A stretch of 64,000 bases of DNA from Alphaproteobacteria bacterium. GTDB lineage: Bacteria > Pseudomonadota > Alphaproteobacteria > Rs-D84. Where the stretch lies: positions 124,001 to 188,000 of the forward strand of contig JAFXUI010000004.1 of assembly GCA_017535105.1 (NCBI GenBank). The letters are read 5' to 3'. Both the position numbers and the translations under genes were made by a program. The stretch's first letter is position 1. Every line of letters starts with the position of its first letter. The notes under the pieces were generated by a model that was not told where the DNA came from, did not search any database, and was given only the letters and a program-made list of their open reading frames with translations. Below are positions 1 to 10,308 of this stretch, piece by piece.

Positions 1-3000
1 GCCGATGTTATGCGGTTGCCGTCCGCATCAAAATATTCACGTGATATTTCAATGCCGTTTGAATCAGACTTTGCGTTGGTCGGGAATCCGCCCGATATGG
101 TTGTGAAATATAACGGGGTTTTGCGGTCGCATTTTCTGCATTTGACGGTCATTTGACGCGCGGTTTGTGGTACGGTCGCAACAATATTTCCGTTGTCATT
201 GTGCAAATCAATCGTTGCGCCATCGGCGGTTACGGTTACATCATCAGCAGCAATTTGAGTCGCAGATATATTGCCGGCCGCGCCCATAATAATCACAGCG
301 GCGGTATATGAAGAATAGTTGCCACCATTGATATACTCGGTAATCGTATCGCCCAAACCATCGGTTGATATTGCGCGGAAATAGTTGTTGATTAAATATG
401 CGTACATTGCATCATCGGCGACATTGCTGCGGAACATATTTGTCGCATCAATTTTAGAGCGGGTTGATGAACGATATTTCGTGATAAGCGAATTTGCCTT
501 GGTATCTTGCTTCAGCAATTTATATGCGGTGGCGATATATGCGCCCATTAAATCATATTTCCAGTTTTTGATGTTTTCGTTGGCATATTCTTCGAATGCA
601 TCAATGTATCCGGTGGTGATATAACCGTTTTCGGTCAATACATATATCACAAATGCGTGTGTGGCCGCATCAGTATCACTTGTAATGTGCGTGCCCGCAT
701 ATGTGCGCAGGAAATCAAGTGCGCGTGAAATCATATTTTTGGGTACATCAAATCCAGACTTTTTCGCAATACCCAAAAACATCGTGACGTATGCGGTCAA
801 ATATGCCGCATTGGCATTGTATTCGTTGCCGCGCGCCATATCGCTACCCGCCCACAAATCAAACGAACCATCATCGTTCTGACGGTTTTTCAGGGTTGCG
901 ATTGTATTGCCAACTTTTGTTTTTGATTCCGCGTATGTTGTACCCAAAACATCGTTTGTTGGTATTATCGCATATGGCATGGTGGTTGATACCAATTGTT
1001 CGGTACATGGATATTCATATTTGTTCAGGTATTGGAACAGTGGGCGCGCAATAATCGCATTGTTCGAGGATAGGTACAATTTTGTATCGGCAAATTCGGG
1101 GTACATGTCGGTTGTGAAATTGCGTATGGTTATTGTTGACGATTTTACCACACCTGTCTTTATAATGGTTTGGTATGTTGTAATTGGACGTACAGACAAA
1201 CTGGACGATGTGGCGCGGGTTGACAGCACCGTATCCGAACCATCGCGAATTTCGGTTGATGTTTTGATTTCAGCATTGCCCAAATCATTTGATGTTCGAA
1301 CGGCAAAAGACCACGTCTTTTCGGCGCCGTATGGAATTGATAATGACTGGGTTGTGTCCGTTGTAATGGCCAAGTTTGGTGATACTTCGGCACTTATGTC
1401 GGCCACCGCGGTTGCAGTTGTGCCATTTGTCATGTTTGTTATGGTTGTTCCAACATCAAATGTGTCGCCAGGCGCAACGACCAGTGGTGCAGTTGTCGAA
1501 ACGATAATCGGACTTTGTACACGCGTTTCGGTGTCTGTGGAACCAACGGCGGTATCACTTGCCGCGACAGCAAAGACGCGAATTGCACCGTTAAAGTATT
1601 CGGGTATGTCGAATATAATTGTGTCTGATGTTCCGGCGCGTGCGCTGATTATGCCCGAATAAAACGCGATTGGTTTGTTTGTACGGTGGGCAAATGGATT
1701 GGTCAGTGCGATGCCGATGCCAGACTCCATTTCCGCAAAATCGCCACCACCAGTTTTTGCGAATTCGCTTAAAATCTTGTATTCTGGTAACAGCAACGAC
1801 AAAATTTGGTACGTTTCAACCTGGAGCGCGGATTTCTGGAAAAAGTGCGCCAACGGGTTTGGCAATTTATACTTTGCGACCTGTAATATTCCAGTATTTA
1901 CCGCAAAAATCATAAGTTTCGAATTTTGTGAAACATTATATGTAATTGGTAATTTGTTGTCGGTAATTGTTTCGGGAACTGATAATTCGATATTTATTTT
2001 GCGTGCGCTGGTGCTTGCACGGAAGGGTGCAACCGCATAAGTGTACGGTGTTGTGAAGACATCGCGGCTGTTTATATCGCGCACAAAAGAAACGTTGACG
2101 TAACCCGAACCTTCAAATCCAGCGGGCAGGGTGATTTTTTGGACCGATGTGGTTGAGTTCGTGCGGAACCATTTATACGCATAAACCTTGTCGCGTTCGA
2201 TTGTAATAAGGCCCGTGCCGATATATGGGGTTGTGATACTGACGGCGATTTCTTCGCCAGCAGAATAATCAGCCGCGTTCAATTTGATTTGCATTTCGCC
2301 GTTTGTGTTTGTTGTGAGATCGGTGTTTGACGCGTCTGCGACAAAGTATTCGATGTTTGCCAAGATTTTATCGTTGTTGTCAACGATCTGGACGAAGTAT
2401 GTTCCGCCATGTGTTGTGTTTAACCGAATGTCCGAACCAGATTCCGATATGCTGAACACGGTTGACGAAACAACGTTATCGCGCGTAATAGTTTGGTATT
2501 TATAAAAGTCGTTATAATCTTTGATTAAACTTGTAAGGTTTTCACGGCGAATTGTTCGTATGTTCAGGTTGTTTGCCGATGTTGGTTTGCCCATGCTGTC
2601 CAGTGCGATAAAACGTATTTTGCGCACATCATCGCGTGAAACGTAATTCAAATTAGAATCAGCATGATATCCGACAATATATTCCGCGTCCGAAGCGCGC
2701 GCGGTTATCGCCGTTTGAACACCAGTGCCGGACGTTCCCTCAAAACCCGTAATATTTAACGTCATCAAATATGTGCCACTGGGGATAGTGCGATTAAAGT
2801 TGATGCCCAATATTGCATTGCCGTTTTCGTCGGTTTTTACGTCTGGTAAATCAACGGAAAATGTTTGTGCGCGATTTGCCGCGTTATCGGATAAGCCAGA
2901 ACCAGATATAAAGTTCGGTGTAAAGACATAATCTTTATATTCTGGGAAAGTAAATTCAATCGGACGTAGCGTTGCGTGCGCACCAATGCGTTTGTCAGAC

Positions 3001-5396
3001 GCGGGTGTACCAAACAGATTTGCCAATGTCACTTTTGCCGTCATATTTTCGGTTGAAATCCAACCGGTATCACTTGCACCAGTAATGTCGGCGGTGATTT
3101 TAAGGTTGTCTGGGGTGAATTCTTGAACGCGGAAAGTCGCAGTTCCAATTTGGTCTGTGGTGCGATTTTTACTGCTTAACATAAACACATTTACATTATA
3201 TTCACCGATTGGGGCATTGTTTGATATTTGATATGTCACATCAAACATACCGTCACCCGTCAGATTTATCGTTTCTTCGCGTACGGTGCGACCACGTGCA
3301 TCTGTGATTTCCATTTTAATCGGCATACTGGCCAATTTTGTGAATGTCTTGTTTTTTACAATACCGGCGATTGTTGCGGTTTCGCCCGGGCGATAAATGC
3401 CACGATCTGAAAATACAAATGCGTTCATTGGACTGGTGCTGGTGGCGTATGCACCATCAATATCGAATTTAGAATATTCGACATGGGTGTCGTATGAATT
3501 GTATGGGATAAACGAAACATCATCTTCGTCACGAACAACGATGGCAACCGGCTGGCGTTCGTTGCGATATTCGTTGTATGCGAAATTCGGCATCGCGGCA
3601 AACCCATCATCATCGGTGCGGCCGGCCCAAATCGCGTTTCCATTGCGCCCCAATACAAAAACTTCGACATCTGCTGCGGGGTCGCCACTGTCCAATTCTG
3701 ATACAAATACAGACGATGTGCCGTCCAGCGCAACCTTGCGAATAATGCCCAGGTTCGTCAGCAATATTAAACGGCGGTCACTGTATTCGGCGGACGATTC
3801 CGTTGCGCCGGTTTGAATAACAAAAATTCCAGTTTGGTCATTTGCGGTGCGGTCCAAATAGTCACCCAAATCAACCGATGCATAATTTGTTTTGTTCATA
3901 GACGCGTTTGCAAAAGAAATGCGCTTTTGGAACACCGATGCCATATCATACACGCCAAATGACCACGACTTAAAATCAATATCTGGCGCAAAAACATTAT
4001 ATGTTTGGGATATAAGGTGGTTTATTTCGTTCGCTTTGATTTTGTACAGGTTGACATATGCCGTGTCCGCACCACCACGCGCCATAATCGTCAATTTCTG
4101 GTCGCCCGCCAATGACAACAACGCGCCAGTGCCGGCGATTTTAACCGTCTTTTCGGGATATGCGACCGGCAACACTTTATCAACACCGTTTTTCAGAACA
4201 AAGCCGGCATTTGATTTTATGCCACTGTGTACACGTACATATATGTACCGTTCGGAATCGTCAGAAACATCGTATGAAAACGCATATTGATATACACCAA
4301 TCGGATTTGCAAAATCGGTATGCTTTATATTCAATCTTTTAGAATTAGCCAACACTTTATCGCTTATTTCGTCATTTGCCCATTGGTGCGGGGTGTCTTC
4401 GTCTTTACTTGCATATTTAGGTAGCAAGTACACACCAACCACGTTTGACCAATTTGTTTTGCTGTCGGCGGCGGTTGTCATATCAACCAACACAAGTTGT
4501 TGCGAGTTCCCACGTACATCGTCTGCGGCGATTGATTTTAGCCCCGAAATCTTAAAGAAATTATCGACAGATTCAATGGTGGTGGTCGCGCTGACTTTTT
4601 TGGTGGCGGTATTTGTGGTCGCAGAATCAACACGGTTTATTTTCAATCGCAATGTATGTGTATCGTCATCAACGGCAATCGGATCGGTTGTGATTATTGC
4701 GGTTCGATTAAAACGGTCAAAACGCACATCAAAGTTCACACGATGCATTCCGCGCTTTACAGAAACGCGGTCAGAAAAACTTGCCGTTTCAATTGGATAA
4801 TTAAAAGATACAACTGCAACCCCAACGACATGACGTTCACGTGATGGGTCGGGATAGATATTGAAACTGTCAATTGTGGTGGCAATTTTTGGTGTCACAA
4901 AAGACGTGCCACGTGTATCGGGACGAACATCGGCGTTAAATAAAGATTTGCCGATTTTGACAGAATATTTTGTGTTGGGTAACCAATCGGTTTCTGGTGA
5001 AAAAACAATCGTGTTTGGACCGTGCATTGTCCATGTGCCACGCGTATATGGGGTGATTTTAATGTCGCGCGCGATGTCCGCACTGGTTAAATCTTGTTTG
5101 AACGTTGGGGCATATTCGCCCGCGGTCCAGTTATATGAAATAACCATCGGTTGAACCGTGGAAATTGTGCGGTTGTTGTTGGGGTCGGGCAGTCCAGTCG
5201 CGGTAACAAAATTGACCGTATTAGAATCCAAAAAGGCGGTTGGGGCGGGCGCAGGTACGGTAAGTGAAACGCGTGTCTTGTTGGGTGTGCCGATAAAAAA
5301 TGCCAAACACGCACAGATTACAATAACTGCGCCGGCAATAATACCAAGTACACGCAACCACTTACGTGATGATGTTTTTTGTTTTCTTCCTTTCAC
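1..5396 (-). CDS. Bacterial alpha-2-macroglobulin (3' end missing)
   Basis: Large envelope-anchored macroglobulin-like protein; about 1798 residues are visible and the C-terminus lies beyond the left edge. The start is GTG with a GGGGGA Shine-Dalgarno 7 bases upstream. Residues about 14-36 form one hydrophobic segment after a basic N-terminus, so it is probably inner-membrane anchored with the body in the periplasm rather than a lipoprotein. A CTEQ thioester motif (Cys codon at 1005-1007, about residue 1464) matches the CxEQ of thioester-type macroglobulins, which trap attacking proteases by covalent linkage. Before it lie the repeated beta-sandwich-like segments typical of MG domains; after it is a helical stretch expected of the thioester domain. 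Bacterial homologues are thought to protect the periplasm, often alongside a penicillin-binding protein. Here its neighbour is a subtilase on the same strand with its own promoter. Confidence 0.9.
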   Translation of the reverse strand, partial: MKGRKQKTSSRKWLRVLGIIAGAVIVICACLAFFIGTPNKTRVSLTVPAPAPTAFLDSNTVNFVTATGLPDPNNNRTISTVQPMVISYNWTAGEYAPTFKQDLTSADIARDIKITPYTRGTWTMHGPNTIVFSPETDWLPNTKYSVKIGKSLFNADVRPDTRGTSFVTPKIATTIDSFNIYPDPSRERHVVGVAVVSFNYPIETASFSDRVSVKRGMHRVNFDVRFDRFNRTAIITTDPIAVDDDTHTLRLKINRVDSATTNTATKKVSATTTIESVDNFFKISGLKSIAADDVRGNSQQLVLVDMTTAADSKTNWSNVVGVYLLPKYASKDEDTPHQWANDEISDKVLANSKRLNIKHTDFANPIGVYQYAFSYDVSDDSERYIYVRVHSGIKSNAGFVLKNGVDKVLPVAYPEKTVKIAGTGALLSLAGDQKLTIMARGGADTAYVNLYKIKANEINHLISQTYNVFAPDIDFKSWSFGVYDMASVFQKRISFANASMNKTNYASVDLGDYLDRTANDQTGIFVIQTGATESSAEYSDRRLILLTNLGIIRKVALDGTSSVFVSELDSGDPAADVEVFVLGRNGNAIWAGRTDDDGFAAMPNFAYNEYRNERQPVAIVVRDEDDVSFIPYNSYDTHVEYSKFDIDGAYATSTSPMNAFVFSDRGIYRPGETATIAGIVKNKTFTKLASMPIKMEITDARGRTVREETINLTGDGMFDVTYQISNNAPIGEYNVNVFMLSSKNRTTDQIGTATFRVQEFTPDNLKITADITGASDTGWISTENMTAKVTLANLFGTPASDKRIGAHATLRPIEFTFPEYKDYVFTPNFISGSGLSDNAANRAQTFSVDLPDVKTDENGNAILGINFNRTIPSGTYLMTLNITGFEGTSGTGVQTAITARASDAEYIVGYHADSNLNYVSRDDVRKIRFIALDSMGKPTSANNLNIRTIRRENLTSLIKDYNDFYKYQTITRDNVVSSTVFSISESGSDIRLNTTHGGTYFVQIVDNNDKILANIEYFVADASNTDLTTNTNGEMQIKLNAADYSAGEEIAVSITTPYIGTGLITIERDKVYAYKWFRTNSTTSVQKITLPAGFEGSGYVNVSFVRDINSRDVFTTPYTYAVAPFRASTSARKINIELSVPETITDNKLPITYNVSQNSKLMIFAVNTGILQVAKYKLPNPLAHFFQKSALQVETYQILSLLLPEYKILSEFAKTGGGDFAEMESGIGIALTNPFAHRTNKPIAFYSGIISARAGTSDTIIFDIPEYFNGAIRVFAVAASDTAVGSTDTETRVQSPIIVSTTAPLVVAPGDTFDVGTTITNMTNGTTATAVADISAEVSPNLAITTDTTQSLSIPYGAEKTWSFAVRTSNDLGNAEIKTSTEIRDGSDTVLSTRATSSSLSVRPITTYQTIIKTGVVKSSTITIRNFTTDMYPEFADTKLYLSSNNAIIARPLFQYLNKYEYPCTEQLVSTTMPYAIIPTNDVLGTTYAESKTKVGNTIATLKNRQNDDGSFDLWAGSDMARGNEYNANAAYLTAYVTMFLGIAKKSGFDVPKNMISRALDFLRTYAGTHITSDTDAATHAFVIYVLTENGYITTGYIDAFEEYANENIKNWKYDLMGAYIATAYKLLKQDTKANSLITKYRSSTRSKIDATNMFRSNVADDAMYAYLINNYFRAISTDGLGDTITEYINGGNYSSYTAAVIIMGAAGNISATQIAADDVTVTADGATIDLHNDNGNIVATVPQTARQMTVKCRKCDRKTPLYFTTISGGFPTNAKSDSNGIEISREYFDADGNRITS

Positions 5397-5425
5397 AAAA
5401 AAATCCCCCAACGTTCCTTGGTGGG

Positions 5426-5454
5426 ATATTAGTAAACAAAACTAAAAAACACAA
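5426..5454 (-). promoter_or_regulatory. Promoter of the macroglobulin gene
   Basis: On the minus strand, TTGTGT (5449-5454) and TAATAT (5426-5431) are separated by 17 bp, about 30 bp upstream of the GTG start. Identified by eye only. Confidence 0.5.
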
Positions 5455-5480
5455 GTTTTATTTATAAGAAATAGGGTGCT

Positions 5481-7361
5481 TTAGAATGCGAATTTTGTTT
5501 TCGCAAAGATATAAAATTCATCGGTGCCATATGGGTTATCAACATAACCCGCGGTCAAGTTGCGCCAATTCGCAGTATATTCAACGGCTGGCTTGCCCGC
5601 CATATCAACGTTGACGTCGTTGTATGTGATTGCGCCCGCACTGTTGCGGCCGGTTGCAAGGTGCAATTTCATATTACCGTTCACGATTGTGTCTGGCATA
5701 CCAACTGAAAATGACCAATCGGTACCACGAACACCAACGTATGCAGACGCGGTATAAACATCTGAAAATTCGGAAATAATAGATTCACTGGAAACACGTG
5801 GACGTGCAACACCCAACTGGGTACGACCAAACAATTCAATATCACCGAAACTGTATGATTTGTTTGTCGCGATATATGTTGTCGTTGTTTCGCCGTCTGT
5901 CGCCATAAAGCCAGTGCCAGACAACATATCATTACGATAGAAACCAAATTCCATATCGCCAAATTCGACTTTCGCGCGGGCGTCGTTACCACGCATACGT
6001 TCAAAGCCCAAACCACGATTTTGTGCGGAAATATTGTCGCTTAAATTGGTCTGGAAGTCGCGGCCATATGCGTCAAAGAATGCCATTGTTGGATTGGCTG
6101 ATTTGATACCTTGGGCGATTTGGCTGGATACGCGCGCAACCTGTAATGGTTGTGTGGTGTTTTCGGACAACTGGATCGTTGTTGCGCCAACCGGACGTGT
6201 GGCTGCTTCCAAATCTAACATACCGTGACCATATATTTCATCAACACCGGCATCACCCAAATCGGCGGCGGTGTCGAACAAGATTTGTGTAATTGTGGAC
6301 GAATCCAGATAGTCCCACGCCTGACGAATAATCGCGATTGCGGACGAAACAACTGGCGCGGCGAACGATGTACCAACGTGCGCGGTTTCACGGCCAGTTT
6401 CAGATGTGTATATTGTGCCCGGTGCGGTGATACAGTAATCTTTGGTGACGCCACAGGCATTACTGTAATCGGCCAATTGGCTTGTTTTGCTGTCCCATGC
6501 GACAACATTGACAAAATGACCATCAAGTTCGGACATAACGTTGGGCATCGCTGACAACATACCGCTTTGTGCGTTGCCGTCATTACCCGCCGCCCAGACA
6601 AAGATTGCATCTTTTTGTGTTGCGGCATACGAAATGCCGTCAACGAAGTTTTGATCGGTTAAATTTGCCAACTGGGCGCGTGTGCGGATAGTGTCGGCAC
6701 CAATCGAAGCGTTCCAGGAATTATTATAAACGTTTGCATTGGTGGTGTTGCGAATAATGTCGCCAATTTTGGCATAAGACATAAAGTTATCGGTGTCATA
6801 TGCAATCATTTGGTGTTCGATTGTTGCGCCACGGGCAACGTCACCGGCGACTGCGGCAACCGCGGCACCATGTGAACGATAGGAATTAAGGTCAGTATCA
6901 AAAACGGCGATTGTTGTGCCGGCACCGGTATAATGACGTGCAACCGCATAAGCCAACTGGATATCGTCATATTGTTGGGCGTTATGGGTGCTGTAATTGC
7001 CGGAATTTATGGCAGATGTCAATTCTGTAACGTCAACATCGGCACCAACGGCTGTACGTTTGATTGTTGTTGGGGTGACCGAACGGGAATAATATGATGT
7101 TGTTGCAGAACGGGACGAAGAACCAGACGAACCCGAACCGCCGTTGCCACCCGCCAATGCGAACACGGTTGCACCGGCCGCCAATGCCGCGCCACCAACC
7201 GCCAAATATGTGCCGGTGTTTGACGCGGTGTCCAGGTATTTGCAACGTTCCGGATGTGCCTGTTTGTACTTTATATTTGAGCAATCATCGGCCGCCATCA
7301 CGTTGGTTGATATCAACGCGCCACACATAATTCCAGTAAAGATTTTATTCAGAAGTTTCAA
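5481..7361 (-). CDS. Subtilisin-family (S8) serine protease, probable outer-membrane tail
   Basis: Secreted serine protease of 626 residues, starting at TTG with a GAGGTG Shine-Dalgarno just upstream. A signal peptide covers residues 1-23, then comes a hydrophobic Gly/Ala segment (about 51-72) and a Gly/Ser linker. The subtilase triad is visible: Asp155 (AVFDTD), His164 (SHGAAVAAVAG), Ser332 (HVGTSFAAP), with the oxyanion Asn260 (WAAGND). The Asp-His distance is only 9 residues, short for the family. Residues from about 400 to the end are rich in alternating aromatic/polar strands and end in Phe, as outer-membrane barrels do, so an autotransporter-like or surface-anchored form is plausible but unproven. 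Its downstream neighbour is a macroglobulin-type protease trap. Confidence 0.88.
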   Translation of the reverse strand: MKLLNKIFTGIMCGALISTNVMAADDCSNIKYKQAHPERCKYLDTASNTGTYLAVGGAALAAGATVFALAGGNGGSGSSGSSSRSATTSYYSRSVTPTTIKRTAVGADVDVTELTSAINSGNYSTHNAQQYDDIQLAYAVARHYTGAGTTIAVFDTDLNSYRSHGAAVAAVAGDVARGATIEHQMIAYDTDNFMSYAKIGDIIRNTTNANVYNNSWNASIGADTIRTRAQLANLTDQNFVDGISYAATQKDAIFVWAAGNDGNAQSGMLSAMPNVMSELDGHFVNVVAWDSKTSQLADYSNACGVTKDYCITAPGTIYTSETGRETAHVGTSFAAPVVSSAIAIIRQAWDYLDSSTITQILFDTAADLGDAGVDEIYGHGMLDLEAATRPVGATTIQLSENTTQPLQVARVSSQIAQGIKSANPTMAFFDAYGRDFQTNLSDNISAQNRGLGFERMRGNDARAKVEFGDMEFGFYRNDMLSGTGFMATDGETTTTYIATNKSYSFGDIELFGRTQLGVARPRVSSESIISEFSDVYTASAYVGVRGTDWSFSVGMPDTIVNGNMKLHLATGRNSAGAITYNDVNVDMAGKPAVEYTANWRNLTAGYVDNPYGTDEFYIFAKTKFAF

Positions 7362-7383
7362 TACTCACCTCTTACACACTATA

Positions 7384-7411
7384 AATATAGTGCTAAAAAT
7401 CGATTTGTCAA
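7384..7411 (-). promoter_or_regulatory. Promoter of the subtilase gene with overlapping palindrome
   Basis: TTGACA (7406-7411) and TATATT (7384-7389) are 16 bp apart on the minus strand. The -10 box sits inside the inverted repeat CACTATAAATATAGTG (7377-7392), which could be an operator; the regulator is unknown. Confidence 0.6.
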
Positions 7412-7510
7412 GTAATTGTGTGATATTGTTCCTCTCTCTCCCAATGCCACTATCAAGTAAATTATATCACATATTTTCCCATTTTTCATATTTTTTGGTG
7501 TTTTTTTCGC

Positions 7511-7540
7511 TTGTACAGTCGGGGTGGAATTTTCTATACT
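7511..7540 (+). promoter_or_regulatory. Promoter of the cysteine-rich protein gene
   Basis: TTGTAC (7511-7516), an 18-bp spacer, and TATACT (7535-7540). It overlaps an upstream in-frame ATG at 7524, so translation must begin further downstream, supporting the ATG at 7584. Confidence 0.55.
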
Positions 7541-7583
7541 GGGCATAAGAAAGTGGAAAGAAGAAAGGGGAGAAAAAGCAAAA

Positions 7584-10139
7584 ATGGCAGATTTTTGCGG
7601 TTTGACGCGTGTAAAAACGTGGCGTTGGTCGCGGCTGTTTGCTTGCGCGGTTGCTGTTTTGTGCGCCATTTCCCCAATAAGCGCGTTCCCTGATACTTGC
7701 CCATCTGTGTCTGTTACATGTAATCCCGGGTTTTATAATAGCGGTGGCGCTTGTACAAAATGTGCTTCAGGTAAATACAATGCGAAAAGTGGCGCAACCT
7801 CTTGTATTAATTGTCCGGCAAATACAATTTCAAATGGTTGTCCTGAGTACACAGTTGGCGATTTTAACTATGGTCGTCCAGGTATAATATGCAAGGCGGG
7901 GTATTATCGTGCCTATGACGTAGATACAAATAATGGCACAATTAAGGGATTAAAATGTACCCAATGTCCAACCGGTTTGAATAAACAAGCAGACTCTGGC
8001 ATTGGTTTGGTTGATTTTTCTGCTGGTGAACCTGTGCCCGTAAGTAACGGGGTGGTACAAATTACGAATATTAGTAGTGGGGCAGACCAATGTGACTTAT
8101 GTGCAACAAATTACTATCAAAAGGGGTATTATACTACTGCTGCGGGCCAGGACAATCCCTATAATACTGCTGAATCGCGATGTGCCCCATGCTCTTCTGT
8201 AAGTTCTGGCGGATCAAGTCTTCAAGCATGCAATACAAATGGTACGATTTTGTGTGGCGCAAACTATTACCGTGAGAAACAATCCGACGGCACTGTGAAG
8301 TGCAAACCATGTGGTTCAGCATACAATAAGCCAGCAGATACAAATACCTCTGACAAAAGTACGGGCATAGAGCAATGTTATTGGCATTGTTCAAGCAATG
8401 CATATGTAACAGCAAGAACGGATAATGATGGGGCCTTGGTTGGCGAATGTGCATTATTTTCAACGATTTCTAGTAATTCCAATGCTTACATGGTTGAAGG
8501 GGGACAAACATATGACAAAATTGTTTGTAAACATGGGTATTATCCCAGGGTAAACATATTCGTAGACAAATCTAACGCTGATTACGGTAAAGTTTGGTGC
8601 GTAGATTGTCCAACGGGATTAACAACAAATGATTATGATCAATATGGTGAGCCAGAAGGAACCACAGTGGGAAATAGTGGGTATTGGGCAAATGAGGCAG
8701 ACCCTTGGAATGCATATTGCGAAAATTGTGCCGAAGGGTGGTTCCTTGTGCCTAATCCAACAAGGTGTTATAGTGATCAGTATCCTCTTAGTAGAAAGGT
8801 CTGTTTAAAGTGTCCGACAACGAATACGTCAAACGTTGTTGCGTGTGGTGGTTTGAATTATGCCGGCCAAGACAACATTAGTGCTGATGCATTTTCTGGT
8901 ATTTACGGTAAAGACAAGGGGTATTTGCTTTGCAAAAAGGGTTATTATGCAGATTGGCAAAAAACATATACAGATGGATCCAGCTATTGCAATACGAGTG
9001 GGGGCACTCCGCAAACTTCTGAGGCATATTGTAGTCAGTGTAATAATGGGGCGTCGTCTGCAACAGATCAGAGTTACCCATCACAATGGTGGAACAATTT
9101 TTGGGATTCCAAGGAAGTCTCCAGTTATCCCGATATTACACAGGGAAGCGATCAATGTAATAGCTGTAAATCGGGGTATTTTGTGCCGTCTGGCAGCGCG
9201 TCCGAAACTAATTGTTATAAATGCCCAAGCAATACGGTTAATAATGACAACAAGTGCAGTACAGGAAAGGTAAACTGTAAAGCAAACTATTATCTTGTAG
9301 ATAATGGCGGAGACCCAAGTGTTGGCGCTTCTTATTATGACAACAGATTCAGTTGCAATGCCTGTCCGACATTTACTGGGAAACTTAAAGATAGCAATCA
9401 TTCGGTAAAAACTGTTGGTGAGCAACAATGTAATATCTGCACCAATGGGTATTATGGCAGTTCAGTCAGAGAAGAAAGCAGTTTTAGTGTTAATAATTGT
9501 AAAAGATGTCCACAATTTACCGTGTTGGGCTCTCTGGGAATTTGTATTCGTGGTCATACAGACGAACCCACAAACACGACTGATGACATAATCAACGGGG
9601 ATGCCACCGCTTGTTATATTCCAGAAGGCACAAGTTCTGGTTCTACTGGTGATGGAATACAGGCGACCCCACTGTTTAGAGATACAATGGGGGTATTTCT
9701 GATTTCTAGAGATAGTAATGTGAACAAGCAGTGCCAAATACCAAATACATCCCCTTATGCGCGGTCTGGCACATGTACATTAAAGTCTGGTACAAAGTGT
9801 GTTTATGTTGACACCGTTCCTACTGGTAAAAGGGCCGCTTGTATAGATGCAGTTGTCAACGCGGTAAAGAGCATTTATCCTTGTAGTAATAATTCTTGTA
9901 CTGACGAAGAGAAAAAAAATCTTATTACCAAAACCACTGCTGCAGACGTAGTGGCACATGCGGGTATGGAAAATCCGTGGTTTTGTTGCGACCCCTCCAA
10001 AGAAAACGCAGAGTGTGATACAAAAATTGCTGGTTTCAAAAATGCGTTGATGTCTGGAAGCTGTGTCGTCAATAGTAGTGACATCAAAGACTGTGAGGTT
10101 GGTACCGATGCTAATTGTGCAAAGGGAGACGGCACATAA
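7584..10139 (+). CDS. Large cysteine-rich secreted surface protein
   Basis: Secreted protein of 851 residues. I chose the ATG at 7584 because an AGGGGAGA Shine-Dalgarno precedes it and the promoter overlaps the earlier in-frame ATG. A signal peptide ends near the Ala of ISAFP. The rest is a chain of cysteine modules of the form CxxC(x)nGYY or GKYNAKSGATSC, resembling the GCC2/GCC3 or ephrin-receptor-like repeats of eukaryotic extracellular proteins, probably held by disulfides. No transmembrane helix, lipobox or sorting signal is visible at the C-terminus, so how it stays on the surface is unclear. A similar but divergent protein lies at 53309-55279. A role in adhesion or host contact is inference from composition only. 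Confidence 0.8.
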   Translation: MADFCGLTRVKTWRWSRLFACAVAVLCAISPISAFPDTCPSVSVTCNPGFYNSGGACTKCASGKYNAKSGATSCINCPANTISNGCPEYTVGDFNYGRPGIICKAGYYRAYDVDTNNGTIKGLKCTQCPTGLNKQADSGIGLVDFSAGEPVPVSNGVVQITNISSGADQCDLCATNYYQKGYYTTAAGQDNPYNTAESRCAPCSSVSSGGSSLQACNTNGTILCGANYYREKQSDGTVKCKPCGSAYNKPADTNTSDKSTGIEQCYWHCSSNAYVTARTDNDGALVGECALFSTISSNSNAYMVEGGQTYDKIVCKHGYYPRVNIFVDKSNADYGKVWCVDCPTGLTTNDYDQYGEPEGTTVGNSGYWANEADPWNAYCENCAEGWFLVPNPTRCYSDQYPLSRKVCLKCPTTNTSNVVACGGLNYAGQDNISADAFSGIYGKDKGYLLCKKGYYADWQKTYTDGSSYCNTSGGTPQTSEAYCSQCNNGASSATDQSYPSQWWNNFWDSKEVSSYPDITQGSDQCNSCKSGYFVPSGSASETNCYKCPSNTVNNDNKCSTGKVNCKANYYLVDNGGDPSVGASYYDNRFSCNACPTFTGKLKDSNHSVKTVGEQQCNICTNGYYGSSVREESSFSVNNCKRCPQFTVLGSLGICIRGHTDEPTNTTDDIINGDATACYIPEGTSSGSTGDGIQATPLFRDTMGVFLISRDSNVNKQCQIPNTSPYARSGTCTLKSGTKCVYVDTVPTGKRAACIDAVVNAVKSIYPCSNNSCTDEEKKNLITKTTAADVVAHAGMENPWFCCDPSKENAECDTKIAGFKNALMSGSCVVNSSDIKDCEVGTDANCAKGDGT

Positions 10140-10165
10140 ATCAGAAGTCATAAATCACAAATTAC

Positions 10166-10194
10166 TTGATTTTCTTGTTTTTTTGTCTTAATAT
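10166..10194 (+). promoter_or_regulatory. Promoter of the rpsB-tsf operon
   Basis: TTGATT (10166-10171), 17 bp, TAATAT (10189-10194). It leaves a leader of about 105 bases before rpsB that holds a short CCGG-AATA-CCGG hairpin followed by six T (about 10253-10272). Ribosomal protein S2 often autoregulates through such a leader, but I cannot assign a known motif here. Confidence 0.6.
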
Positions 10195-10308
10195 GGCGGC
10201 ACGCTTACCAAAGCGAAGAACACAACCATTTGGAATGTTTCTGTCCGGAATACCGGTTTTTTATGTCCCAGATGGCGAGGATAACAACAGAAAACAAAGG
10301 ATTATAGC

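Noticed and set aside
385-5445. Many short plus-strand ORFs
   Set aside because: All are shadows of the uninterrupted minus-strand macroglobulin frame, which is open from the GTG at 5396 to the window edge.
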